Source of the DNA: Bacteroidota bacterium
GTDB lineage: Bacteria > Bacteroidota > Bacteroidia > Palsa-948
DNA length: 57,625 nucleotides
Direction of reading: 5' to 3'
NCBI GenBank assembly: GCA_016195025.1
Contig: JACQAL010000048.1
Location: 1 to 57,625 of the forward strand
Below are positions 43,310-50,509 of this stretch, piece by piece. The translations under genes and the position numbers were made by a program. The notes beneath the pieces were generated by a model. It made no database searches, had not been told where the DNA came from, and worked only from the letters and a program-made list of their open reading frames with translations. Every line of letters begins with the position of its first letter. The first letter of the stretch is position 1.

Positions 43310-44203
43310 TTACTTGCCCCTTTGGTCTTGTAAAAGTTTTTTAATTTTCTCCAAAAGGGGGGCGAATATATGAATCTTTTCGGGATGCTTCACCATTAAA
43401 ATTTCATAAGCGCGGAGGGCTTTCGGAAGGTTTCCCTGGCGTAAATAGATGCCTGCAAGCGTTTCGGAAACAAAGGTTTCGTCATCTGAAATACTTTTCT
43501 TCGCCATTGCCTCGGCAGAATAAAATTCAACCTTTGGTTTTGCAATTGCTTTGGAAGTTTCTTCAAGAATAAATTTATCTACCAGTTCGCTCTGCTGTTT
43601 TTTCTGAACGGTTTTTTCTTCCGCGGAAGATTCAGGATTTTTTCCGCTCACAACTTTCAGCCAGTCATTGAAGGAATAAGTTTCCAGTTTCCGGTTTTCA
43701 GTTTTCGGTGTTTGAATTTCCTGGAACTTTTCTTCCTGAAGCAAATCAACCGTCATTGAAGTGCGGTACGCTTCGCGCAGCATTTCTTTTTCGTGCAGTT
43801 GAAGTTCATCGTATTCGTCTTTCTTTGCTGTTGTCATTCCGAGCGGAGCCGAGGAATCTTTACCCATCGGCATTTCCTGAAGAACAGCAATCGGTTCCAG
43901 CTTCGGAAAGATTTCATTTATTGGTTGTGCTACTTCTAACTTCTCACTTCTCACTTCTAACTTTTCTTCTCTCTTTTTCTTAATGAGATTATATAAAACT
44001 TTTCCGCCTGGCGCATACGCGGAAGTGATGTGTAGGTTTTTTTCGTAGTCAATGCTGTTCTGGTTGTGAAGATTTTTCAGATGGAGCATTCTTCCCGTCT
44101 GGAAGTAAGGATATTCTTCCACTAATTTTTCCAAAGCAGAAATAGAATGCCCGTTCAGATTTTCGGGGTGAGAAAGGTATTGTATGAAATCTTGCTTGGT
44201 CAT
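43310..44203 (-). CDS. Conserved Bacteroidota protein with a C-terminal TPR-like motif
   Basis: 297 aa, no signal peptide. The N-terminal part (MTKQDFIQYLSHPENLNGHSISALEKLVEEYPYFQTGRMLHLKNLHNQNSIDYEKNL) looks helical. The C-terminal 60 residues (FVSETLAGIYLRQGNLPKALRAYEILMVKHPEK) form a TPR-like hairpin. It lies 21 bp before secG. Two repeat types interrupt its variable middle in frame: ACTTCTA heptamers (43932-43966, REEKLEVRSEKLEV) and a palindromic copy (43833-43858, SSAPLGMT). Function unknown; the conserved place suggests an envelope-related role. Confidence 0.85.
   Translation of the reverse strand: MTKQDFIQYLSHPENLNGHSISALEKLVEEYPYFQTGRMLHLKNLHNQNSIDYEKNLHITSAYAPGGKVLYNLIKKKREEKLEVRSEKLEVAQPINEIFPKLEPIAVLQEMPMGKDSSAPLGMTTAKKDEYDELQLHEKEMLREAYRTSMTVDLLQEEKFQEIQTPKTENRKLETYSFNDWLKVVSGKNPESSAEEKTVQKKQQSELVDKFILEETSKAIAKPKVEFYSAEAMAKKSISDDETFVSETLAGIYLRQGNLPKALRAYEILMVKHPEKIHIFAPLLEKIKKLLQDQRGK
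43833..43858. repeat. In-frame palindromic element in a cytoplasmic protein
   Basis: Copy of the ATTCCGAGCGGAGC..GAGGAAT core found in the T9SS sorting domains, here read in another frame and orientation as DSSAPLGMTT. It shows the element is not restricted to sorting-domain genes. Confidence 0.75.
43932..43966. repeat. Heptanucleotide repeat ACTTCTA/ACTTCTC
   Basis: Five heptamers (ACTTCTA, ACTTCTC x2, ACTTCTA, ACTTTTC) inside the coding region of the 297-aa protein, encoding the charged KLEVRSEKLEV segment. Confidence 0.85.
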
Positions 44204-44214
44204 CGTTAATTTTT

Positions 44215-44318
44215 CTGGTAACGAAGTAACGAATTTAATAACGAATAGTACGAATTAAGAATTCAAATAAATTCTGATTCGTTAAATTCGTAAAAGAGAT
44301 TCGTAATTTCGTTACCAG
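44215..44318. repeat. 104-bp ACGAA-rich inverted repeat between lptE and the 297-aa gene
   Basis: Perfect outer arms CTGGTAACGAA and complement, with several AACGAAT words on the left and ATTCGT words on the right. It fills most of the 145-bp gap and would fold into a long hairpin in the operon mRNA. Confidence 0.75.
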
Positions 44319-44348
44319 AATATTGATATAGTTCATTGAAAACTCTTC

Positions 44349-44969
44349 TTACCAGTTTATCATTGCCTTGTTAAAAATATCCTGAGCCAGTTGCTTGTTG
44401 ATGTCATCAATCAATTGCGCCTGCACCGAAGTTAAACTTTGCGAACTCGAATAATCGGAGTAGCGCGAAAAAGTGGTTTCAAAATTTTGTTTCTCGTCTT
44501 TTGCATTGGTGAATTTCACGTTCACAGTAATGGTGAGGCGGTTGAGCGCTGCCTGGTCACCGGACTGAATGGCAACCGGAGCGGTGAGATAATTTATAAT
44601 CTCCCCTTCAAAATTCAAATCACCATTTTTTGAAACAATTCCCAAATTTGTTTGCGAAGTGAAAATATCTTTGAGCGCTTCGGTGAGCGATTGCGCAAGC
44701 GTGGGCGGAGCCAGCGAAGCATTGTTGCGGAAAGTTTGTATGGCAACTGTTTTCACATCGGGAGAAACCGATGCGCCTGAGAAAGAGTAATGTACTTTGC
44801 AACCCTGAAGAAGCAAAATAAATAATGAATAATAGATAATGGCATGCTTCCTATATAATAAGGAAAAAGGACTGAATATCGTGTGTGCTATTTTCACGCT
44901 GATTCTGAAAGAGTTTAATTTTGAGGGAAACTTCAATGAAAATGATTGAATATTCAATTTCAGCCGCAT
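44349..44969 (-). CDS. lptE: LptE-like outer-membrane lipoprotein
   Basis: 206 aa from ATG 44969; a GTG at 44897 would give a 33-residue signal peptide of more normal length. Lipobox LLLQGC. The mature protein reads KVHYSFSGASVSPDVKTVAIQTFRNNASLAPPTLAQSLTEALKDIF and ends SLTSVQAQLIDDINKQLAQDIFNKAMINW, the pattern of Bacteroidota LptE proteins. LptE plugs the LptD barrel that inserts LPS. The signal peptide contains ATAATGA-type heptamers (44822-44842). The frame stays open upstream to 45320 only because it runs through the 21-bp array; those residues are not part of the protein. Confidence 0.85.
   Translation of the reverse strand: MRLKLNIQSFSLKFPSKLNSFRISVKIAHTIFSPFSLLYRKHAIIYYSLFILLLQGCKVHYSFSGASVSPDVKTVAIQTFRNNASLAPPTLAQSLTEALKDIFTSQTNLGIVSKNGDLNFEGEIINYLTAPVAIQSGDQAALNRLTITVNVKFTNAKDEKQNFETTFSRYSDYSSSQSLTSVQAQLIDDINKQLAQDIFNKAMINW
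44822..44842. repeat. Heptanucleotide repeat ATAATGA in the LptE signal peptide
   Basis: Three heptamers (ATAATGA, ATAATAG, ATAATGG), giving AIIYYSLF on the coding strand, just before the lipobox. Confidence 0.75.
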
Positions 44970-45042
44970 TGAATTCCTACGGAAAAACCTGACTACTTTT
45001 GGCATATGTTTATTATTCGTCATTTTTTGCACTACCGTCACA

Positions 45043-45361
45043 CCTGCAGGTATCGCGCCAGGTCCTGCAGGGAAAATCATTTTCCCTGCAGGAATGTTCA
45101 TTTCCTCTGCAAGTCCGTTCATCATTCCTGCATGGATGGCGTTTTCCCTGCAAGTCCGTTCATCATTCCTGCATGGAATGGCGTTTTCCCTGCAAGTCCG
45201 TTCATCATTCCTGCATGGAATGGCGTTTTCCCTGCAAGTCCGTTCATCATTCCTGCAGGGAACATCATCTTCCCTGCAAGGAACATCATTTTCCCTACAG
45301 GGATGGCGTTTTCCCTGCAAGTCCGTTCATCATTCCTGCATGTCCGTTCATCATTCCTTGC
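45043..45361. repeat. 21-bp tandem array, 16 units with CCTGCA core
   Basis: CCTGCA-type cores begin at 45043, 45064, 45085, 45106, 45127, 45147, 45168 and so on to 45356. Spacing is 21 bp except twice 20 bp (units beginning 45127 and 45294). Alternate units are more alike, giving a 42-bp higher order. All three plus frames and the lptE frame stay open through much of it. The two 20-bp units break the frame, so the array is not maintained as protein code. It separates lptE from the TonB receptor gene. Confidence 0.92.
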
Positions 45362-45522
45362 AAAAACGTTGTTTTTTCATCAAATTCCATGTCTTCCCCT
45401 ATATTTCTGCACCTTATTGCTGCCTTACATGACTCCTCAGCGCGTAAACGACTTTTAAAAAATTCTTCATCAGCCGTATCAATGTATCGGTGCAGCAATT
45501 TTTTTATTTCGGAAGCGCTCAT
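45295..45522 (-). CDS. Antitoxin-like small ORF overrun by the 21-bp array
   Basis: 75 aa from ATG 45522. The first half reads MSASEIKKLLHRYIDTADEE, then FFKSRLRAEESCKAAI. It resembles the start of small Bacteroidota proteins often encoded before RelE-type toxins. The last 25 residues (GMMNGHAGMMNGLAG) are translated 21-bp repeat. No toxin gene is present, so it is probably a remnant interrupted by the array. Resemblance to antitoxins is from memory of sequence style, not a search. Confidence 0.45.
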   Translation of the reverse strand: MSASEIKKLLHRYIDTADEEFFKSRLRAEESCKAAIRCRNIGEDMEFDEKTTFLQGMMNGHAGMMNGLAGKTPSL

Positions 45523-45568
45523 TGTTTTTCTTTTCTTCAAAGATACGAAGAATAGTCCTGACAATCTC

Positions 45569-47998
45569 TCAGAAATCAAGTTTATAATAGAACAAAGGTA
45601 AAAAACCTAACTGGTAATCTTCGCGTATGGGATTTTTAGTTGGGTTCTTCGGGTCGGGGTCATAAGTGAGTTGCAAAATATTTTGCGTGTTCAGTATGTT
45701 GATTAAATCCAACCCGAGTTCGTGCGTAACTTTTTTGCGGTTGGCTTTCAAACCGATGTTTATATCCCACCTGAAATAATTATGAAAGCGCTGCGCATTG
45801 CGCATGGAATCGAGTTCAATGAATTCTCCCTGCTGGTTTGATTTGATGATGTCGGCAGGAGAATATCTTCCACCGCCCGCCCAGGTAATTTTTGTTCCAG
45901 TGGTGAGCGTGGAGTTTTTCTTCTTGCCCACTTTAAATTCTTTCGCGAACAAAAAATTAGTGGCGAACTTTTCGTCAAAGTCAGTGCTGCGCAAAATTCC
46001 ATCGCTGCCTTTGTATTTTGTGTCAAACACCGAAGCGGTGAGCATGTAGAAAAAACTTTTGCTGAAGAATTTTTCCACCGTTAATTCAAATCCATAATTT
46101 CTCCCCGTGCCTTTGTTCGCCAGCGTATGCGGGAAAAATCTTCCGTAGCCCGTTCCCTGATTCAGCAGCGAAAAAGAAGAACGGGAAGTGTCAATCGGCA
46201 CTTCGTATAAATACTGATAGTACGTTTCCATTTTCACGCGCATATTATCGGAAGCGAAAATGTCATAGGCGAGAACATAATGAATGCTTCGCGTGAAACC
46301 GATGTTGCGGTTCGGGAAAAAATAATTTCCCGAAGAATCCTTCATGCGGTTGAAATAAATATACGTTGGCTGCATCTGGCTATGCATTCCGAACCCGATG
46401 CTGAGCGTTTGCTTCTCTTTCATCCTCCAACTGGCGCCTGCGCGCGGCTCGATAGATGAACTTCCGTTCAGCACGAAATACTGCGCATGCAGCCCGGTGG
46501 TGAAAGAAAATTTATTTGTCGGCTTGAATTTGAACTGAACATAGGGCTGAAGCAATGCAGTGCTGCCGATGAAATCATTCCGTCTTTCAAATTTCCAGGT
46601 GAGCGCGTTGCGGTTGCTGTCGAGCAAATCGAAATCATATTTTTCAATGTATGCGCCTGCCTTCATGCTCACGCGGCTGCTGAATTTATGGCTGGCAAAA
46701 AAAACGAAGGAGGTTTTCTGCTGAATGTATTCGTATCCCATTTTCTCTATGAGCGAATCCACTTTGTAACCGGTATCGCGGTACACCAGCAAATGATGCG
46801 CCCATGATTCATCGGTGGAATGTGCGAGAGTGAACTTGAGAAAAGTTTTTTCGTTCAGCGTTTTTGTGTACGAAGCGCCAATCACTCCCATGGAAGAACC
46901 GAAATACTGGTCTTTGTTTTTTTCTCCATAAATATCTTCCTGCGGTGTGCTGTCTTTGCTCACCACAATATTGATGGAACTTTTTCCTCCCACACCGAAG
47001 ACAGAAAAATTATCTCCGTGCTTGCCGGGAAAATTAAATTTGAAAGCCGCATCCTGGTATTTCGGAATTGCCGAAGTGCCAATGCGTATGTGCAGCGCCT
47101 GAAATAATTGCAGAGAAGAATAACGATACGTGAGCAGATAAGACGAGCCGCTTTGTTTTGAAATCGGTCCTTCAGCCGCGAGTTCTGTTCCGAGAAAACC
47201 AAACTGCCCGGTGAATTCGTGCTTCTCGTTGTTTCCGTTTCGCATCCGCAAATCAAAAACTCCGGCAACGGCATTTCCGTATTCCGCAGGAAATGCTCCG
47301 GTGTAAAAATCAGAGTTGTCGAGCGTTTTGCTGTTGATGATGTTCACCGCACCGCTGGTGGTTCCCGCCACGGCAAAATGATTCGGGTTGGGAATGTTCA
47401 CGCCTTCGAGCCGCCACAACAATCCGAGTGAAGAATTTCCGCGCACCACAATTTCATTATCGGAATCATCGGTTCCCTGAACGCCCGCGAAGTTCGAAGC
47501 CATGCGCGCTGGGTCAGTGCGGCTTCCCGCATAGCGGTTGGTTTCATCCACCGAAAAAGTCCGCGCGCTCACGGTTGCCATTTCATTCCGCGCCTCGCCT
47601 TTTTTTGTTGCAGTGATAACTACTTCCTGAACTTTCACCGCGCTTTCTTCCATTTCAAAATTCAGAATCACTTCTTTTGCGGAAGTTACAATCACATCGG
47701 GAATGGTGTAAGGCTGGTAGCCGAGAAAACCTGCGCGCAAAGAATATCTTCCCACCGGAACATTCTGCATTCTGAAATTTCCATTCACATCGGTTACTGC
47801 CCCGGAAACTTTTGCCGAGTCCTTCAGCAGAAAAATATTCACTCCGGGAAGTTCCGACTTCGCATCTTTATCAAGAATTCTTCCGCGGATGGTTTGGGTG
47901 AGTTCCTGCGAAAAACATGCTTCGACTCCGCTCAGCATGACAAGCAGCCAAATGGAAAACCGTAAACTGTAAACTGTAAACCGGAAACTGATTTTCAT
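45569..47998 (-). CDS. TonB-dependent receptor with N-terminal carboxypeptidase-like domain
   Basis: 809 aa. Signal peptide about 1-31. CarboxypepD_reg-like domain about 35-115 (IRGRILDKDAKSELPGVNIFLLKDSAKVSGAVTDVNGNF). Plug domain about 120-225 (EVVITATKKGEARNEMATVSARTFSVDE; DSDNEIVVRGNSSLGLLWRLEGVNIPNP). The barrel runs to the end, with terminal aromatic FYKLDF. Takes up a nutrient across the outer membrane with TonB energy; substrate not readable. No SusD partner is present. The signal peptide is made of TGTAAAC heptamers (47961-47988). The 48008 gene lies nine bases upstream on the same strand, so they are probably co-transcribed. Confidence 0.95.
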   Translation of the reverse strand: MKISFRFTVYSLRFSIWLLVMLSGVEACFSQELTQTIRGRILDKDAKSELPGVNIFLLKDSAKVSGAVTDVNGNFRMQNVPVGRYSLRAGFLGYQPYTIPDVIVTSAKEVILNFEMEESAVKVQEVVITATKKGEARNEMATVSARTFSVDETNRYAGSRTDPARMASNFAGVQGTDDSDNEIVVRGNSSLGLLWRLEGVNIPNPNHFAVAGTTSGAVNIINSKTLDNSDFYTGAFPAEYGNAVAGVFDLRMRNGNNEKHEFTGQFGFLGTELAAEGPISKQSGSSYLLTYRYSSLQLFQALHIRIGTSAIPKYQDAAFKFNFPGKHGDNFSVFGVGGKSSINIVVSKDSTPQEDIYGEKNKDQYFGSSMGVIGASYTKTLNEKTFLKFTLAHSTDESWAHHLLVYRDTGYKVDSLIEKMGYEYIQQKTSFVFFASHKFSSRVSMKAGAYIEKYDFDLLDSNRNALTWKFERRNDFIGSTALLQPYVQFKFKPTNKFSFTTGLHAQYFVLNGSSSIEPRAGASWRMKEKQTLSIGFGMHSQMQPTYIYFNRMKDSSGNYFFPNRNIGFTRSIHYVLAYDIFASDNMRVKMETYYQYLYEVPIDTSRSSFSLLNQGTGYGRFFPHTLANKGTGRNYGFELTVEKFFSKSFFYMLTASVFDTKYKGSDGILRSTDFDEKFATNFLFAKEFKVGKKKNSTLTTGTKITWAGGGRYSPADIIKSNQQGEFIELDSMRNAQRFHNYFRWDINIGLKANRKKVTHELGLDLINILNTQNILQLTYDPDPKNPTKNPIREDYQLGFLPLFYYKLDF
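47961..47988. repeat. Heptanucleotide repeat TGTAAAC in the TonB-receptor signal peptide
   Basis: Four heptamers (CGTAAAC, TGTAAAC x2, CGGAAAC), read on the minus strand as SFRFTVYSLRF right after the start codon. Confidence 0.85.
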
Positions 47999-48007
47999 GC
48001 TGCAATG

Positions 48008-49099
48008 TTAAAACTTAATTGCCAATGCAAGATACGGGAACGCTTTGAAAATATCCTGCGGGTAATGCAGAATTCCCAAATCAATGCTGAGTTTTTCTTT
48101 CAGGAAACGAAACCCGTAAATGGCGGTGTGCTGGTAAAAATAGTCGCACACTTTTCCTTCGGCAACATAATGACAGTTTTTAAACGGCAAAAAAATATTT
48201 TCCCCCACAAACTGAAACCTCCGGCTTATGCGCAATGCTCCGCTTACCATTATCAGCGGCTTCGGGTAAAAAGTTGTTTCGTTGTTCACGTCTGAAAACG
48301 TATAGCCCGTTCCGAAAGTGAGATTGTTGTTTGCATTTCCGAATGTAGCAAGTCCATACAGCGCGCCCAGTTTAAAATTTGTCTGGCGGAATTTCACCAG
48401 CGTTTGCCCGTACACTGCGCCTGCTCCCAGATACATCACGTCCGAAACTTTTCTTCCGTACTTCGGCATCACATAAAACCCCAGCGGAAGAATTGCCCCG
48501 CTGCCGATGGAAAAACTTTTTGCAATGCCGTAATTAAAGTTGTTGTAGAGAAAATCCATTGTTTGATAATACCCTTCTTCTTTGTTCATCGGGATAGCGG
48601 ACGGAGTTAAAAAATATCTGGGCGCATTAAAATTCGGATACCGGTATTTTCCTTTCCTGCGGATGTCTTTTTCATCTATGAGCCGCATTTCTTTTATGCG
48701 TTCCAGCGGAATTATTTTTTTGCCGGTGGATTTGGTTTCGATTTCGATTTCAGTTGCCGTTTGAGAAATTATTTTTCCGTGAAGCAATCCGCCATCCTTC
48801 ATGTAAAAAAGAAAATACATTCCGTTGCCCGCCTGCTCGATGAAAGAAATATTTTTTAATTCGAGCGAGAGCAAGCCGAGATTGTTGTCGCGAAAACTTA
48901 TTTCTCCCTGCTTCTGCCCTATGATTCTTCCCTTCAGAAGCAAGCCATCGTTTGTTTCAACTATGCAATAGGAAGAAGTATCGGCAGGAATTTTCAGTTT
49001 GGTGGAATCCTCCGAAGGAGTCCTTGCGGACTGCGAGAATGCAAAAAGATAAATGAAGAATGAAAAATAAAATGCAGCAAGAATTTTTTTCACGAACAA
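48008..49099 (-). CDS. Envelope protein of unknown function
   Basis: 363 aa. Signal peptide about 1-23 (FVKKILAAFYFSFFIYLFAFSQS). Residues about 40-130 include two similar beta segments (CIVETNDGLLLKGRIIGQKQGEISFRDNNLGLLSLELKNISFIEQ; YFLFYMKDGGLLHGKIISQTATEIEIET) recalling the repeats in the upstream gene. Residues about 165-363 have beta-barrel-like alternation (GIAKSFSIGSGAILPLGFYVMPKYGRKVSDVMYLGAGAVYGQ). Probably an outer-membrane protein working with the 49115 gene (15 bp away) and the TonB receptor. Confidence 0.8.
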   Translation of the reverse strand: MFVKKILAAFYFSFFIYLFAFSQSARTPSEDSTKLKIPADTSSYCIVETNDGLLLKGRIIGQKQGEISFRDNNLGLLSLELKNISFIEQAGNGMYFLFYMKDGGLLHGKIISQTATEIEIETKSTGKKIIPLERIKEMRLIDEKDIRRKGKYRYPNFNAPRYFLTPSAIPMNKEEGYYQTMDFLYNNFNYGIAKSFSIGSGAILPLGFYVMPKYGRKVSDVMYLGAGAVYGQTLVKFRQTNFKLGALYGLATFGNANNNLTFGTGYTFSDVNNETTFYPKPLIMVSGALRISRRFQFVGENIFLPFKNCHYVAEGKVCDYFYQHTAIYGFRFLKEKLSIDLGILHYPQDIFKAFPYLALAIKF

Positions 49100-49114
49100 A
49101 TTTACGAGGAAAAT

Positions 49115-50479
49115 TTACTTTGGTTCCTGCCCCATTGAATGGCGCGAAGGAGCGCGGCTTGGAATCTTTGCTTTTTTATTTTGCAGCCATTCGGGCGTAC
49201 GGAAAATGTATCCGATGGTAATTCCTGCCGTAATGGTCATTGGAAAATTTTTTCCAAGATACCAGTAGCAATACCTGCGCGGGTCATAATCGTCATATCG
49301 TTGCCAGTAATATGTTGGTTTTGTTCCGATGGTTGTTTTGCTTTCAAAGCCGTAGCCAACGCCAAGGTAATAGCCCAGTGTGATTGTGTTTCCAAAAATA
49401 AATTGCCTTCCGTAAACCAAATTAATTACGAGCGATTGATATTTATTAGTGAAAGTGGTTGTCCCTTTTCCGCTATAGGTTCCATAGCCATAATAATATC
49501 CTCCAGTATCTATAGTATAGGTAGTGGAAAGCGCGCTCAGAATAATTTCCGGTTTGAAATATCTTCCTTTCAGCGGGTGAGCGTATTTTGCTCCTTCAAT
49601 TTCTATATCGGAAGAACTGCCGAGAAAAAATTTCGGACCGAAGCGAAGAAATATTCCTCTGGGCATTCTCCTTTCCTGCTTGTCAATTGCGCTGGTTCCG
49701 ATTCCGTAAATTCCAAAACCGGCTTCCCAATTGAATCCGGGTTTGTTCATCCATTCATACGTGAACGCAAGATGATGGCTGAGCGGAGAAAAAAAATGAA
49801 ACTTGAGAACACTGGTCTTATCAAGAATGGCGCGGTTGCTTATGCTGTAAGGGTCTTCCTTATATTCATAAACAATTTGCCCGTCTATGGTCACGGTTTT
49901 GATTTCTGATTTTGCGAGTGTCATGGTTGGACCTTCCGTTTCATTGTATAATTTGAATTTCACTTCATCGGTTCCCACTTCACTCACTTTTGCTTTGAGA
50001 ATGCTTCCGTCTTTTTTTGTAATCAGGTCAGGACCTAATCCGGTTTTTATGTCAATCACCGTTTGCCCTTCCACCTTCATCGTTTTGATTTCCGATTTTT
50101 TTATGCTGATGGTGGGACCATCGGGGTCGTTAGCGAGTTTGAATTTTACTTCATCGGTTCCAATGTCAATGACTTTTACTTTGAGCATGTCTCCGCTTCT
50201 TTTCACAATAATGTCTTCGCTGATGGTGCTGGCTTCTCCTTTCACATCAATAATCGTTTGCCCCGCCACCCTGAGCGTTTTAATTTCTGAACGCTTTAAC
50301 ACCACAACCGGGCTTTCGGCTTCACCGAAAATTTTAAACTTCACTTCTTCGGTTCCGATTTCGGTAACTTTTGCGCGGATGAGGTCGCCATTTTTTTTCA
50401 CGATGGTATCTTGTGAATGCACGACTGATGCAGTGAAAAAAATAAGAAAGGAAAGAAAAAAAATCTTTGTGGTTTTCAT
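49115..50479 (-). CDS. Envelope protein with a triplicated 60-residue module
   Basis: 454 aa from ATG 50479 (MKTTKIFFLSFLIFFTASVVHSQ signal peptide); an ATG 21 bp upstream adds a non-signal start. Three consecutive modules, residues about 25-85, 88-148 and 150-205, share the pattern D.I.KK.GD.LKAKV.EIGT.EVKFK....E.P...L..SEIKT..V.GQT..D.K. The last 230 residues resemble an outer-membrane barrel (LKFHFFSPLSHHLAFTYEWMNKPGFNWEAGFGIYGIG). The module resembles segments of the downstream 48008 protein. Function unknown; first gene of a three-gene operon. Confidence 0.82.
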   Translation of the reverse strand: MKTTKIFFLSFLIFFTASVVHSQDTIVKKNGDLIRAKVTEIGTEEVKFKIFGEAESPVVVLKRSEIKTLRVAGQTIIDVKGEASTISEDIIVKRSGDMLKVKVIDIGTDEVKFKLANDPDGPTISIKKSEIKTMKVEGQTVIDIKTGLGPDLITKKDGSILKAKVSEVGTDEVKFKLYNETEGPTMTLAKSEIKTVTIDGQIVYEYKEDPYSISNRAILDKTSVLKFHFFSPLSHHLAFTYEWMNKPGFNWEAGFGIYGIGTSAIDKQERRMPRGIFLRFGPKFFLGSSSDIEIEGAKYAHPLKGRYFKPEIILSALSTTYTIDTGGYYYGYGTYSGKGTTTFTNKYQSLVINLVYGRQFIFGNTITLGYYLGVGYGFESKTTIGTKPTYYWQRYDDYDPRRYCYWYLGKNFPMTITAGITIGYIFRTPEWLQNKKAKIPSRAPSRHSMGQEPK

Positions 50480-50497
50480 TGAATTGGCTTTAAACCA

Positions 50498-50505
50498 CAA
50501 AGATA
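50498..50505 (-). promoter_or_regulatory. -7 box TATCTTTG of the 50479-45569 operon
   Basis: Perfect TAnnTTTG on the minus strand about 20 bp before ATG 50479 and just past the amidase stop at 50510. A -33 box would have to lie inside the amidase gene and is not clear. Confidence 0.45.
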
Positions 50506-50509
50506 ATTT

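Noticed and set aside
44970-45320. N-terminal 117-codon extension of LptE
   Set aside because: The residues are translated 21-bp repeats (CRNDERT/CRENAIP heptads); a normal lipoprotein signal starts downstream.
44999-45601. Overlapping plus-strand ORFs of 200, 150 and 112 codons
   Set aside because: All three frames are open only because a near-constant 21-bp unit lacks stops. No signal peptide or family was recognised, and two 20-bp units shift the frame.
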